64,000 nucleotides of DNA. Source: JAHBVL01 sp963712055 (GTDB lineage: Bacteria; Chloroflexota; Chloroflexia; Thermomicrobiales; UBA6265). The position numbers and the translations under genes are program-made. This document shows, piece after piece, positions 1 to 8,149 of the stretch (position 1 is its first letter; each line of letters begins with the position of its first letter). Location of the stretch: contig CAVQGN010000009.1 of NCBI GenBank assembly GCA_963712055.1, positions 1 to 64,000 on the forward strand, given 5' to 3'. The notes below the pieces were generated by a model. It made no database searches and was not told the DNA's origin. It saw only the letters and a program-made list of their open reading frames with translations.

Positions 1-687
1 CGCTCGGCGATCAGTTCGATCGAAAAGGCGCCGAGCACGCCCGGTTCGTGCAGGTGGATGTCGATCGGTTTGTCGAAGCGCTCGGCCATCGCGAAGATCG
101 TGTCGAGATGCCCCCTTGGGTCGCGGTCCATCGCCGACGGATCGAGCCCGCCAACCACGTCCGCCCCCTCCCGGAGTGCCGTTTCCATCAACTCGACCGT
201 TCCGGGTCGGACCAGCATCCCACTCTGCGGAAACGCGACGATCTGGATCGAGAGAGCCTCTTTCAGGTCCTCCTGCGTTTGCCGCAAGCCCTCGAACGCC
301 CGCAACCCGATATCGGTGTCGATATCGACAAACGAGCGCGTATGCGTGGTCCCTGCCGCGATCATCTTCCGACCCACCCGGCCGGTCTGCTCGCGGAAAT
401 CGATGTGGTGTTCGACGCGGAAGGCCCGTTCGGTATCGACCATCTCCTGCAGCGTCGGCCCGACCTCGTTCACATACCAGTCGCGCCCGAGCAGTGATTT
501 GTCCATGTGGGCGTGGGCATCGACCAGTCCGGGCAGGAGGAGGCGGCCGGCGGCGTCGAGCACGGTGGCACTGGGTGGGCAGGCGGAGGTCAGGTCCGAT
601 GGCGCTGATCGAGTCGCCCTCGACCAGGAGATCGAGCCCTGGCGTGCCCTCGATGACGAGGTTCCTGATTAGGGTTGTGGATGGCAT
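1..687 (-). CDS. Cytosine-deaminase-like amidohydrolase, 3' part missing, with an early frameshift
   Basis: Metal-dependent hydrolase of the amidohydrolase superfamily, closest in style to cytosine deaminase / AtzC-type enzymes that remove amino groups from heterocycles; the substrate cannot be told. Reading leftwards from ATG at 687, the first 34 codons give a typical N-terminal beta-sandwich strand. The frame must then change by one near 590 to continue into 'LPGLVDAHAHMDKSLLG', the first metal-binding HxH motif, and later 'DIHLHEPG', the second histidine motif. The gene runs off the left edge after about 225 residues. Without the frame change the only in-frame start is a GTG at 563, which would remove the N-terminal strand. 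Either an assembly indel or a real lesion explains this. It is divergent from the Uma2 gene, with about 170 bp between the two starts. Confidence 0.72.
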   Translation of the reverse strand, partial: MPSTTLIRNLVIEGTPGLDLLVEGDSISAIGPDLRLPTQCHRARRRRPPPPARTGRCPRPHGQITARARLVCERGRADAAGDGRYRTGLPRRTPHRFPRADRPGGSEDDRGRDHAYALVCRYRHRYRVAGVRGLAANAGGPERGSLDPDRRVSAEWDAGPTRNGRVDGNGTPGGGGRGWRARSVGDGPRPKGASRHDLRDGRALRQTDRHPPARTGRARRLFDRTDRRA

Positions 688-859
688 AGAGTGTTTTCTT
701 CCGGGTGAATCGGAGCTGAGGGTTTCCGGTCGATGATGGGGGGCATTGTACGGCCAAAATTGCCAGGAAACGCAATGAGAGCCTGGCGTTGCTTGCGAAG
801 CCTGATCCCGGCTGGCACACTACGAGTCAGCACGAGGTGTCGCGTTGGGGAGTCTCTCC

Positions 860-1399
860 ATGGTCGCAACCCGGACAATAACCGCCGCTGAACTCTGGAA
901 GCTTGGTGAAGTCGGCGAACATGCCGAACTCATCGATGGAGAGAAAGTCGCCATGGTGCCACCGGGTGGGGAGCACGGAGCTATCCAGGCCGCACTGATC
1001 CTGGCGCTTGGGATGTTTGTCACGGAATGCCCCATTGGTCGGGTCTACGGCGAAGTCGGCTATCTTCTCACCCAGAACCCCGATACTGTTCTTGCGCCCG
1101 ATCTCTCGTTCATGGGGACCGCCAGAATTCCAGCCGATCAGGCTCGATATCTCCCGCTGGCGCCCGATCTGGCGGTCGAAATCGTTTCACCCGGCGATGG
1201 TCCAGGGGAAATCGAACGGAAGATCGCGATCTACTTGCAAGCCGGAACCCGACTGGTCTGGGTGGTCTATCCACGCCAGCGCCAGGTGGTGGCGCACGCC
1301 CCAGACCGCGCTCCTCAGGTCTATGCCGAAACTGACCGACTTCCGGGTGACGATGTCTTGCCGGGCCTGATGCTGCCAGTCGCAACGATATTTGCCTGA
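860..1399 (+). CDS. Uma2 family (DUF820) PD-(D/E)xK nuclease-fold protein
   Basis: Uma2-family protein of the PD-(D/E)xK nuclease superfamily, 179 residues from ATG 860. A TTG at 845 would add five residues but is a poorer start. Candidate catalytic residues are visible in order: Asp81 in 'APDLSF', Glu107 in 'AVEIVSP', and Lys121 in 'ERKIAIYLQ'. This is the D...ExV...K arrangement of the family. Length is normal for Uma2 proteins (about 180-200). These proteins are abundant in Cyanobacteria and Chloroflexota; their biological role is not established and nuclease activity is inferred from the fold. It lies between an amidohydrolase and a McrBC locus but on the opposite strand, so no operon link is indicated. 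Confidence 0.85.
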   Translation: MVATRTITAAELWKLGEVGEHAELIDGEKVAMVPPGGEHGAIQAALILALGMFVTECPIGRVYGEVGYLLTQNPDTVLAPDLSFMGTARIPADQARYLPLAPDLAVEIVSPGDGPGEIERKIAIYLQAGTRLVWVVYPRQRQVVAHAPDRAPQVYAETDRLPGDDVLPGLMLPVATIFA

Positions 1400-1413
1400 T
1401 TTCGTCACATCGT

Positions 1414-2646
1414 TCAGCTTGCCAGAACCATCGGGGTGTTTACGGTGCTGTCGGCTTTTCGAGCCAGCCCCCAGACCCGGTCCGCCAATCGCTCGAGTTC
1501 CGCTTCGAGCTGATCACGCGGTTTTTTGAGATCGACGGTCACCTGGTGGATCTGGATCGGCGAGTTGGCGATCGCGATCGTCTCATCGATGACGTCTTCA
1601 TGTTTCGGATAGATCAGAACACCTTCCTCCAGAGCGAGCGCGGTGCAATACGAAACCATCTGGTAGTAGTCGTGGTTCTTGAATTCTCTTCGTCGAGTTT
1701 CTTGTATTTGCAATCGCCGACGACCAGCGGATGATCATCCAGTCGGTTGACCACCAGATCGGGAATGATTCCAATCTTTCTGCTTTGGTCGAGGGAAGCT
1801 CCGGCCTGCGCACTGAGCGTAAAACCGGTCGGCGTCCGGCCACGCAAGATGTTGGTGATGAAATCCTCGAAGACTTTGTTCATATCGAAGAGAAAGGTCC
1901 TGAAGTCGAATTCGCCCTCGTCCTCGGAAACACTCGATCCTGCCATGAACAAGCGGCAGAGTCGGTGGATCGGTTCGTAGTCGGAATTGAGGCGGTGGTA
2001 GGTGAACTGGTCGAGCGCGCTCGTCGGGAGCTGGGTCGGGGTGACTTCGAAGAGGGTGCGGTCGATCGAGCGCAAGCTCTGGCGAAGATCGTTTGTAGTC
2101 ACCCAGCCGCCAACCAGGTGAGCAACCTGCCGGATGATCTGGTTCTCAGGTATATCCCAGGTGAACTCGGTGAAACGGCAATACGTCCGGTGGCGGAGGA
2201 TATGGTTGAGCCGCATATCCTCCCGGGTCGCGATCCGGCCACGCACCGTGGCAAGGTTCTCTTCCCGTTCCTGGTAGGCGCGATAGAGCCCGTGCTTGAT
2301 CCGGTCCTGGACCAGTTCCGCGAAATAGCGAATGATGAATTCGAACACCTCATCGATCTGCTGGAAGGTCGTGACCTCCTTCCGGAACGACGGTTCGAGA
2401 TCGAACGCGACCGCCAGCATGTAGAAGAAGTTGCTGATCCCGACCTTCGGCTGGCACTCGAGACGAGTTCCCGAGGGGAGCAGGACGACACCGACGTGCG
2501 AACCCGGATTGAGGACGGTAACCCACCAGACCCGGCTCCTGCCAGATCCGGATCTGCTTGGAAAGCGACTGTTCGATCCATTCTGCGTCCTCCGGGGCAA
2601 GAATGAGATCGGACGTCTGGTACTCCTGCAGCGCTAGTGGGGACAT
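1414..2646 (-). pseudogene. mcrC: McrC-like subunit of a McrBC restriction system, frameshifted
   Basis: McrC partner of the McrBC modification-dependent restriction complex, which carries the PD-(D/E)xK nuclease that cuts modified DNA. The coding sequence starts at ATG 2646, two bases after the mcrB stop, so the pair was an operon. It is split over three frames. The N-terminal part ('LALQEYQTSDLILA') switches frame near 2525 into 'LNPGSHVGVVLLPSG', the usual McrC N-terminal motif. A second shift near 1690 follows 'LVVGDCKYKKL', the nuclease D...K motif, into 'NHDYYQMVSY', the conserved C-terminal helix. When stitched together the product is about 405 residues, a normal McrC length with all motifs present. 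So the gene was recently functional, or the two indels are assembly errors. Both lie in short G/A-rich runs. Confidence 0.8.
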
Positions 2647-2648
2647 AG

Positions 2649-3749
2649 CTAGAAGCCGGAATCTGCGTCCGCGATCTGCTCCACCTCGGAAACTGACACG
2701 GCAGGTGCATACCAGATCCGGTCCGGATGACAAGCGCTGATAGCCGCATCCCGTTCCTTGTGACCGTGGTAGTACTCATCAAGGAGTGGTTTGATTGCGA
2801 ATCTCCAGATCTTGTATCGCGTTTCCTCGTTCTCGATGCCATCGACCATGAAATAGCTGTGGCCAACCTGGAAATCGTCACCATGGTGACCGATCACGGT
2901 GGAGTTGATTAGGAGGAACCAGTTCCGGATCTGGTCGGCGGTGGAATCAGTGAACGTTCTTGCGCTCAACCATCGTTCGAGAACGGTCTCCTTATTGGCT
3001 TCAACTGGTCTCAGGGGATAGAAGTAGAAGCGCCGCCTGAGCGCGTAGTCGATCATTGCCAGGGAGCGGTCGGTCGAGTTCATCGTACCGATCAGATAGA
3101 GATTTTTCGGAATTGTCAGGTAGGTGGTTTCGCCGGGGCCGTCGCCTGAGCCATAGGAGAGCTTGACCTTTTTGTCGCGGTATTCGAGCGCCATCATCAG
3201 TTCGCCGAAGATCCGGGAGAGATTGCCGCGGTTGATCTCGTCGATCACGAGGACATATGGCTGGTTCGGATTCGGATCGTTCCGGGCACGGTCGCACATC
3301 TGCAGAAAGATGCCGTCCTGAACGTCGTAGCGGAGATGACCGGTGGCAGGATCAGTGCGTGGGCGAATCCCCTGGACGAAATCCTCGTAGCCGTATGACT
3401 GGTGAAACTGGACGAATTCCATCCGCTCGTCATGCTCGCCGGTGAGCGGATTGCCGGTCAGGTAGCGGGCGAAAAGATCAGCCAGAAAAGTCTTACCGCA
3501 GCCCGGTGGTCCTTCGAAGATGAGTTGCTTCTTGTCTCTGAGGAGTGCGTCGATGTCCCAGACTGTTTGCTTATCGAGGTACGCGAGCTTGGCCACCGCT
3601 TCGAGACTGGGGTCAGGATTCACCATGATCGAGTCTCCTCCCTCGCAGATCGGGTCGTAGTCGCCATCGATCAGGTCCATCATCGCTTGCCATTGTTCTG
3701 GGGTCACTTTGAAGTTCGTTCCGACGTGGATAGGAGCGATTGGTCGCAT
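2649..3749 (-). CDS. mcrB: McrB-like AAA+ GTPase domain
   Basis: Motor subunit of a McrBC-type restriction system: a AAA+ NTPase that hydrolyses GTP in characterised McrB proteins and drives DNA translocation with McrC. From ATG 3749 the product is 366 residues with Walker A 'GPPGCGKT' at 80-87, Walker B 'VLVIDEINRGN', and the McrB signature 'MNSTDRS' where most AAA proteins have a sensor. The open frame extends upstream to a TTG at 3836. The true protein was probably much longer: an N-terminal recognition region is encoded up to 5287 but broken by frameshifts (separate entry). The stop codon is two bases before mcrC. As it stands this half encodes the motor without its DNA-recognition domain. 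Confidence 0.85.
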   Translation of the reverse strand: MRPIAPIHVGTNFKVTPEQWQAMMDLIDGDYDPICEGGDSIMVNPDPSLEAVAKLAYLDKQTVWDIDALLRDKKQLIFEGPPGCGKTFLADLFARYLTGNPLTGEHDERMEFVQFHQSYGYEDFVQGIRPRTDPATGHLRYDVQDGIFLQMCDRARNDPNPNQPYVLVIDEINRGNLSRIFGELMMALEYRDKKVKLSYGSGDGPGETTYLTIPKNLYLIGTMNSTDRSLAMIDYALRRRFYFYPLRPVEANKETVLERWLSARTFTDSTADQIRNWFLLINSTVIGHHGDDFQVGHSYFMVDGIENEETRYKIWRFAIKPLLDEYYHGHKERDAAISACHPDRIWYAPAVSVSEVEQIADADSGF

Positions 3750-3899
3750 GTACTGAGGAGTGGATGAGCTTTCAAATCCTCGCGAGTCGGAGGGACTTCG
3801 AGCTTTTGAAGTCGAGGATCCATTCCGAACTCCCAACCAGACTGCTCTGGTTTCAGGAATCGGCGCTCTCTACAGCTCTCCGATGACATGGCCCACGGC

Positions 3900-5287
3900 T
3901 ACAACGCTACCGACCTGATCCCAGCCGTTCCCAGAATGCGACCTGATCGCCTTTCGAGCGCATCCTTGTCGCTTGATGTCGACGTTCCACTCGCTTGCTG
4001 AACGCCGACATCGTAGTCATGACCTCCGTGGAGGTTGTAGTCGAGTGGATTGCACTGAAAGAAGCCAGTAGTTGCCACTGAAGCGTGGTCATCTGAGGCT
4101 GCAGTTGGGCAGGCCGAATCTGAGCTTCGGCCCACATGATCATCGGCCCAATCGACGATCGCCGAGTAATCCTCACTGCAGACCTTCGTGTAATCGCGAG
4201 TCGAATTGACGCTGGTGTCACGTAGAAGTGACGGCAGTCCGGTAGTGGAGCACTAGGTCATGAGGGACTGGCGAGCGGCGGGTATTGAGAACGTAACCCT
4301 TCGGGTATCGTTTTCTCCAGTTCTGGAAACCTGTGTCGTCGTCGATGAAATGGACGAGCTTCGGCTCAGGTTTGGGAAAGCCCCAAAGCTGACCGGCGTC
4401 TTCATCCCAGAATTGGAAATCGTTCCTTCCAATGTGAACGGCTACGGCCTCCCGGATTTGTGAAAGGGCTTCGTCGGGATCCGCTGGGAGAGTGCCTGGT
4501 TCAATGAATTGGGCATCAATATCGCTTGATGATGTCCTGCTTGTACTGATCGCTGGAAATAGCTTCAAATTCATCGGGGAGCAGAAGGTGTAGGGCGATG
4601 TTTCTAGCCGATTGACTGCCTTTAAACAGTATCTGCACATCGTCAGCGATCGCTTTGACGTGGTCTGCATTCAAGGTGTCGACCTCCTGGACTTCAGTTC
4701 GCTGGCAAGGCCAAGGAAGAACCCGATCTGATATGGACGATATGTGAAATAGGCGGTCCGGTCTTTCCAAGTCCCGAACCAAATGCGCATCCAAGGCTGG
4801 CGAAATGGGAGCCCATCGGTGTTCCAACTTGCAACCGTGCTCACAAGGTCGCTCTTGGCACTTGCCGAGAATGTCTCTGCCTTCGGAAAGAGCGAGTAAT
4901 AGGCAGCTACATCCGTGGCGATTCGGTGGATGCGGGTGGCTCATCTGACAGCTGCTTTTCCCACTTCTCCATGAAGGAATCGCTACCAAGATCCCGGTTG
5001 CCAATGAACGCTTCCAGAAGCCGCTCGATATTCTTCACCAAGACATCCGCCATGACTCGGCGGACAGGTGCTGGTTCTCGCTCGATTTCCGAGAAGAGCC
5101 TCTCCCAGGAGTCTCCTCCGTACTCGGGTGCTCGTCTATATGCAGCCTGGGCGGCTTCGATATTCTCCACCGTCCACGTCGGTTCCTCGAGATCGGGCCA
5201 GAGGAGGGACTTGTTGTCCAGCAAGCAGCGGTCGCGCCATTGGTCGGCGACGTCGTAGACGGCTTCGCAGCCCTGTACTCTTGGCAT
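3900..5287 (-). pseudogene. Frameshifted N-terminal (recognition) half of McrB
   Basis: Minus-strand coding sequence broken into several frames that read on from one another towards the McrB motor. Start ATG 5287 has a good ribosome site (AAAGGA). First piece: 'WTVENIEAAQAAYRR' to 'DSFMEKWEKQL' (to about 4915). Second: 'TDVAAYYSLFPKAE' and 'YRPYQIGFFLGLA' (to about 4690). Third: 'SARNIALHLLLPDEFEAI' (to about 4530). Fourth: 'DFQFWDEDAGQLWGF' and 'GYVLNTRRSPVPHDLVLH' (to about 4237). Last: 'DCRHFY', 'YTKVCSEDYSAIVDWA', then 'CPT', a His/Cys spacing suggesting a zinc site. I have seen this order of motifs in N-terminal parts of large McrB-type ATPases, but from memory only. At least five frame changes are needed in 1.4 kb. 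The region 3750-3900 has no convincing frame. Confidence 0.6.
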
Positions 5288-5463
5288 GGTTTGGCTTCCT
5301 TTGCTCGGCTCCCCTGCTGTTGGCCGGGAGCGGCACTCTGTTGTTTTTGTTGCTTCAGTTTACTCTGTCGAGAAAACCGACTTCCGCCGCTGGTCGTTGA
5401 TTGGAGCAGAGGCCGGAAACTGCCGCGCTCTCCGATCGAACACCCACCCAAAGGACCTCCGCA

Positions 5464-6084
5464 ATGGTTGACTTCCTCCCCAAACGCACAACCCGACGAG
5501 CCTTTGCGAACGTGGTCGGCGGCGGTTTTCTGGCCTCACTCCTGCTTGCACGCACCGGCGGCGTTCTCTTGGCGCAAACACCCGAAGCCACCCCGTTACC
5601 TGCTCCGCCCAAACCATCCTGCGACGATCCGCCAACACCTTCTGATCAGGAAGGGCCCTATTTCACGCCTGGTTCCCCTGAGCGCGACTCGTTGCTCGAA
5701 CCTGGTATGCCTGGAACGGTTCTGCACTTGAGTGGCTATGTCTTTTCGACCGAGTGCAAACCAATCGAAAACGCCAAACTCGATTTCTGGCAAGCCGATG
5801 CCAACGGGGTCTACGATCTCGAGGGCTTCATCCTGCGGGGTCACCAGTTCACCGATTCGGACGGTCTCTACCGGCTGGAAACGGTTGTGCCCGGTCGCTA
5901 CGAACCCCGTCCTCCGCACATCCATGTCCGGGTCGAGGCAGACGGTTTCCCGGCGCTGGTAAGTCAACTCTATTTCGACGATGGCGGCTCCGGTGGTGAT
6001 CCGGAATCGCGGCTGCTCGTTCCTGAGCCCCAACCGGACGAGAGCGTGAAAGCGAGCTTCAATTTTATCCTCGAGAGTGAGTGA
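5464..6084 (+). CDS. Tat-exported intradiol ring-cleavage dioxygenase
   Basis: Non-haem Fe(III) intradiol dioxygenase family, which opens catechol-type rings between the two hydroxyls. Start ATG 5464 gives 206 residues; an upstream extension to 5401 has no leader character. A twin-arginine signal ('RTTRRAFANVV' plus a hydrophobic stretch, residues 8-36) predicts export. A Pro-rich TPEAT linker follows. Four likely iron ligands are all present: Tyr117 ('VYD'), Tyr146 ('GRYEPR'), His152 and His154 ('PPHIH'). The protein is shorter than cytoplasmic catechol dioxygenases and lacks their N-terminal dimer helices, as is usual for secreted members. Its substrate cannot be assigned. It faces away from the Mcr locus, sharing a 176-bp divergent spacer, and is followed by the repeat block. 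Confidence 0.88.
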   Translation: MVDFLPKRTTRRAFANVVGGGFLASLLLARTGGVLLAQTPEATPLPAPPKPSCDDPPTPSDQEGPYFTPGSPERDSLLEPGMPGTVLHLSGYVFSTECKPIENAKLDFWQADANGVYDLEGFILRGHQFTDSDGLYRLETVVPGRYEPRPPHIHVRVEADGFPALVSQLYFDDGGSGGDPESRLLVPEPQPDESVKASFNFILESE

Positions 6085-6167
6085 CGAGGCCTTCGCTTTT
6101 CGCGTCCCCTTCGTTCTCTTTGCCTCGGGTCATCGCAGACAGGATTGAGCTTGGTGGTCTCCGACAG

Positions 6168-6832
6168 GAGATTCTTCGCTGCGCTCAGAATGACAAAGGG
6201 CTGCACTCAGATTCACAAGGGGTGAGCGCTGAATGACAAAGGGCTGCACTCAGAGTGACAAGAGGTGAGCGCTGAATGGCAACGGCGAGCTCTTGAACTG
6301 CAAGACTGTAAGCCCGGAGGGGTTTGTACGGTCAGACCCTGGCTTCAGCCTGGGTCGTGGTGGTCAGGATTCAGGGGTTGGTTTGAACAAGAGATTCTTC
6401 GCTGCGCTCAGAATGACAAAGGGCTGCGCTCAGAATGACAAACGGCTGCGCTCAGAATGACAAAGCGGCTGCAGCTCAGAATGACAAGGAGGGCTGCGCT
6501 GCAGAATGACAAGGGGCTGCGCTCAGAATGACAAAGGGCTGCGCTCAGAATGACAAAGGGCTGCGCGCTGAATGGCAACGGCGAGCTCTTGAACTGCAAG
6601 ACTGTAAGCCCGGAGGGGTTTGTACGGTCAGACCCTGGCTTCAGCCTGGGTCGTGGTGGTCAGGATTCAGGGGTTGGTTTGAACAAGAGATTCTTCGCTG
6701 CGCTCAGAATGACAAAGGGCTGCGCTCAGAATGACAAAGGGCTGCGCTCAGAATGACAAAGGGCTGCGCTCAGAATGACAAGGGGTGCGCTCAGAATGAC
6801 AAAGGGCTGCGCTCAGCATGACGGCTGGCTTT
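6168..6832. repeat. Intergenic repeat block: tandem 22-nt units plus a hairpin core
   Basis: About 0.97 kb between the dioxygenase and rpmH carries no credible gene; its open frames arise from the repeats. The basic unit reads GCTGCGCTCAGAATGACAAA with small variations, introduced by GAGATTCTTC, and occurs in tandem around 6408-6560 and 6695-6830. A second component is the imperfect palindrome ACCCTGGCTTCAGCCTGGGT (6336-6355 and 6632-6651), whose arms ACCC/GGGT and GGCT/AGCC pair around a T-T mismatch. The same two components recur at 11.3-11.75 kb. Repeats of this kind are scattered through many genomes and give spurious peptides such as 'VILSAAKNL'. It is not a CRISPR array: no unique spacers separate the units. 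Confidence 0.85.
6269..6739. repeat. Direct duplication of about 175 bp, offset 296 bp
   Basis: Bases 6269-6443 are repeated essentially exactly at 6565-6739. Each copy holds the hairpin core, a short unique stretch, and the start of the 22-nt unit tandem. The near-identity points to a recent duplication or to gene conversion between copies. Confidence 0.8.
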
Positions 6833-6907
6833 GATCAGAATGGCACCGGTTGAAGTAATGTTCTATACGTTGGCTTCAGCCTGGGTTCTGACACGTGGAT
6901 CTTCCGT

Positions 6908-6937
6908 TTGACGTCAAAATCCCGGGAGCCGTATACT
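6908..6937 (+). promoter_or_regulatory. Sigma70-type promoter of the rpmH cluster
   Basis: TTGACG (6908-6913), an 18-bp spacer, and TATACT (6932-6937) form a near-consensus housekeeping promoter just past the repeat block. The predicted start near 6944 leaves a leader of about 107 nt before rpmH. Confidence 0.75.
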
Positions 6938-7050
6938 CAACGGTCGCCGCTGCGCGTGTCGTGGTGGTCTGTTGCTGTTATCGGAATACCGTCGTCGCCC
7001 GGTGGCGTTGTTGGCTCTGAGCCGCTCCGGGGGGTCAGGAGTCTACCGTT

Positions 7051-7218
7051 ATGCCTAAGCGAACCTATCAACCAAAGCGGATTCCCCGCTTGCGGGAACA
7101 CGGTTTTCGCAACCGGATGTCGTCCAAGGGTGGACGCGCGTTGCTGCAGCGTCGCCGCCTCAAGGGCCGCTGGAAGTTGACCGTCCGCGACGAGAACAAA
7201 TTCACGCAGAACAAGTAG
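7051..7218 (+). CDS. rpmH: Large ribosomal subunit protein bL34
   Basis: bL34 binds 23S rRNA in the large subunit. The 55-residue product begins 'MPKRTYQPKRIPRLREHGF', has the family core 'RNRMSSKGGRALLQRRRLKGR', and ends '-TQNK', a little longer than the usual 44-47 residues. A ribosome site (GGAG) lies about nine bases upstream of the ATG. It leads the classical rpmH-rnpA-yidD-yidC-jag-mnmE order that sits near oriC in many bacteria. dnaA is not upstream here; instead the repeat block and a dioxygenase are. Confidence 0.95.
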   Translation: MPKRTYQPKRIPRLREHGFRNRMSSKGGRALLQRRRLKGRWKLTVRDENKFTQNK

Positions 7219-7287
7219 CGTGCAAGAAGCGGCTGGAGTGTCACTTGGCAGGAGCTGGTTGGCGCCGACCGCGGATTGCGATTTCCT

Positions 7288-7677
7288 ATGGAACGGCGAC
7301 TCCGTTTGCGGGAAGAATGGGCGGTCAATGACGCGCGCCGCAAGGGGCGGTCGTTTACAAGCGGTCCGATTGCAGCGCGGATTTTTCGCCAGCCCAATGG
7401 TCCGGGACACAATCGCTATGCGGTGGTTGCCGGCAAACGGGTGGGCAATGCGGTCCAGCGGAATCGCTGCAAACGACTAATCCGGGAAGCCATGCGGGAA
7501 CTCCATCCACAACTCGAGCAGGGCTATGATCTGGTGTTGATTGTCCGGGGCGGAGTTGACCAACTGACCGGCCTGGATGTTGCATCCATCCATCTCGAAA
7601 CCCTGCTCGAACGGGCGCGACTCCTGAATCGTCCGGCAGCCGTAACGAGTCAGGTGACCGACCAGGTGCAATCATGA
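7288..7677 (+). CDS. rnpA: Ribonuclease P protein component
   Basis: Protein subunit of RNase P, which helps the catalytic RNA process 5' ends of pre-tRNA. Starting at ATG 7288 the product is 129 residues; a TTG at 7276 is also in frame. The family signature 'VVAGKRVGNAVQRNRCKRLIR' (split here as 'VGNAVQRNRCKR' and 'LIREAMR') is the RNR motif that contacts RNase P RNA. The first 25 residues are basic and match the usual N-terminal region ('RRLRLREEW'). It lies 69 bp after rpmH and its stop overlaps the yidD start (ATGA), indicating coupled translation. Confidence 0.93.
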   Translation: MERRLRLREEWAVNDARRKGRSFTSGPIAARIFRQPNGPGHNRYAVVAGKRVGNAVQRNRCKRLIREAMRELHPQLEQGYDLVLIVRGGVDQLTGLDVASIHLETLLERARLLNRPAAVTSQVTDQVQS

Positions 7678-7892
7678 AAGCACGGGATATCCCCAAGGGC
7701 ATGATCCGGGTTTACCAGGTGACGCTGTCACCGGTTTTGCCCTCTGCGTGCCGCTTCTATCCGACCTGTTCGCAATATGGGTATGAAGCATTCGAAAAGC
7801 ATGGCGTCTTCAAGGGCGGATACCTGACCATCAAGCGTATCGCCCGCTGCCAGCCACTGTGCAAGGGCGGATATGATCCAGTGCCGGATTGA
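7674..7892 (+). CDS. yidD: Membrane protein insertion efficiency factor YidD
   Basis: Small membrane-associated factor that aids YidC-dependent insertion. The 72-residue product has the conserved 'YQVTLSPVLPSACRFYPTCS' core and the late 'CQPLCKGGYDPVP' motif with all the expected cysteines. It overlaps rnpA by four bases. A 257-bp spacer with no convincing gene separates it from yidC. Confidence 0.95.
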   Translation: MKARDIPKGMIRVYQVTLSPVLPSACRFYPTCSQYGYEAFEKHGVFKGGYLTIKRIARCQPLCKGGYDPVPD

Positions 7893-8149
7893 GGGGCTAC
7901 CGATTTCGCGGCAAAGTGGACCGAATCCCCCTGTTTTCCGTATCCTTAGCGTTCAACCCTGCCACGTCGCAGGTCCGGTATCGTGTCTGATCCGATCCAG
8001 CAGGCCGAACCAGCGCGTTGCACACGAGAATGAGGTCATCAGAATCGACGTGTCGAAATCCTCCATGCTCTGCCGTCGAGCCGGTGATCCAGCTGATCTC
8101 CAGGCGGCTTATTCCATGATCGCGGAATCGCAAGTGGGAGCAACCGAAG

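Noticed and set aside
6408..6830. Possible CRISPR array from regular short repeats
   Set aside because: Units of about 22 nt abut directly with no unique spacers and no cas genes nearby.
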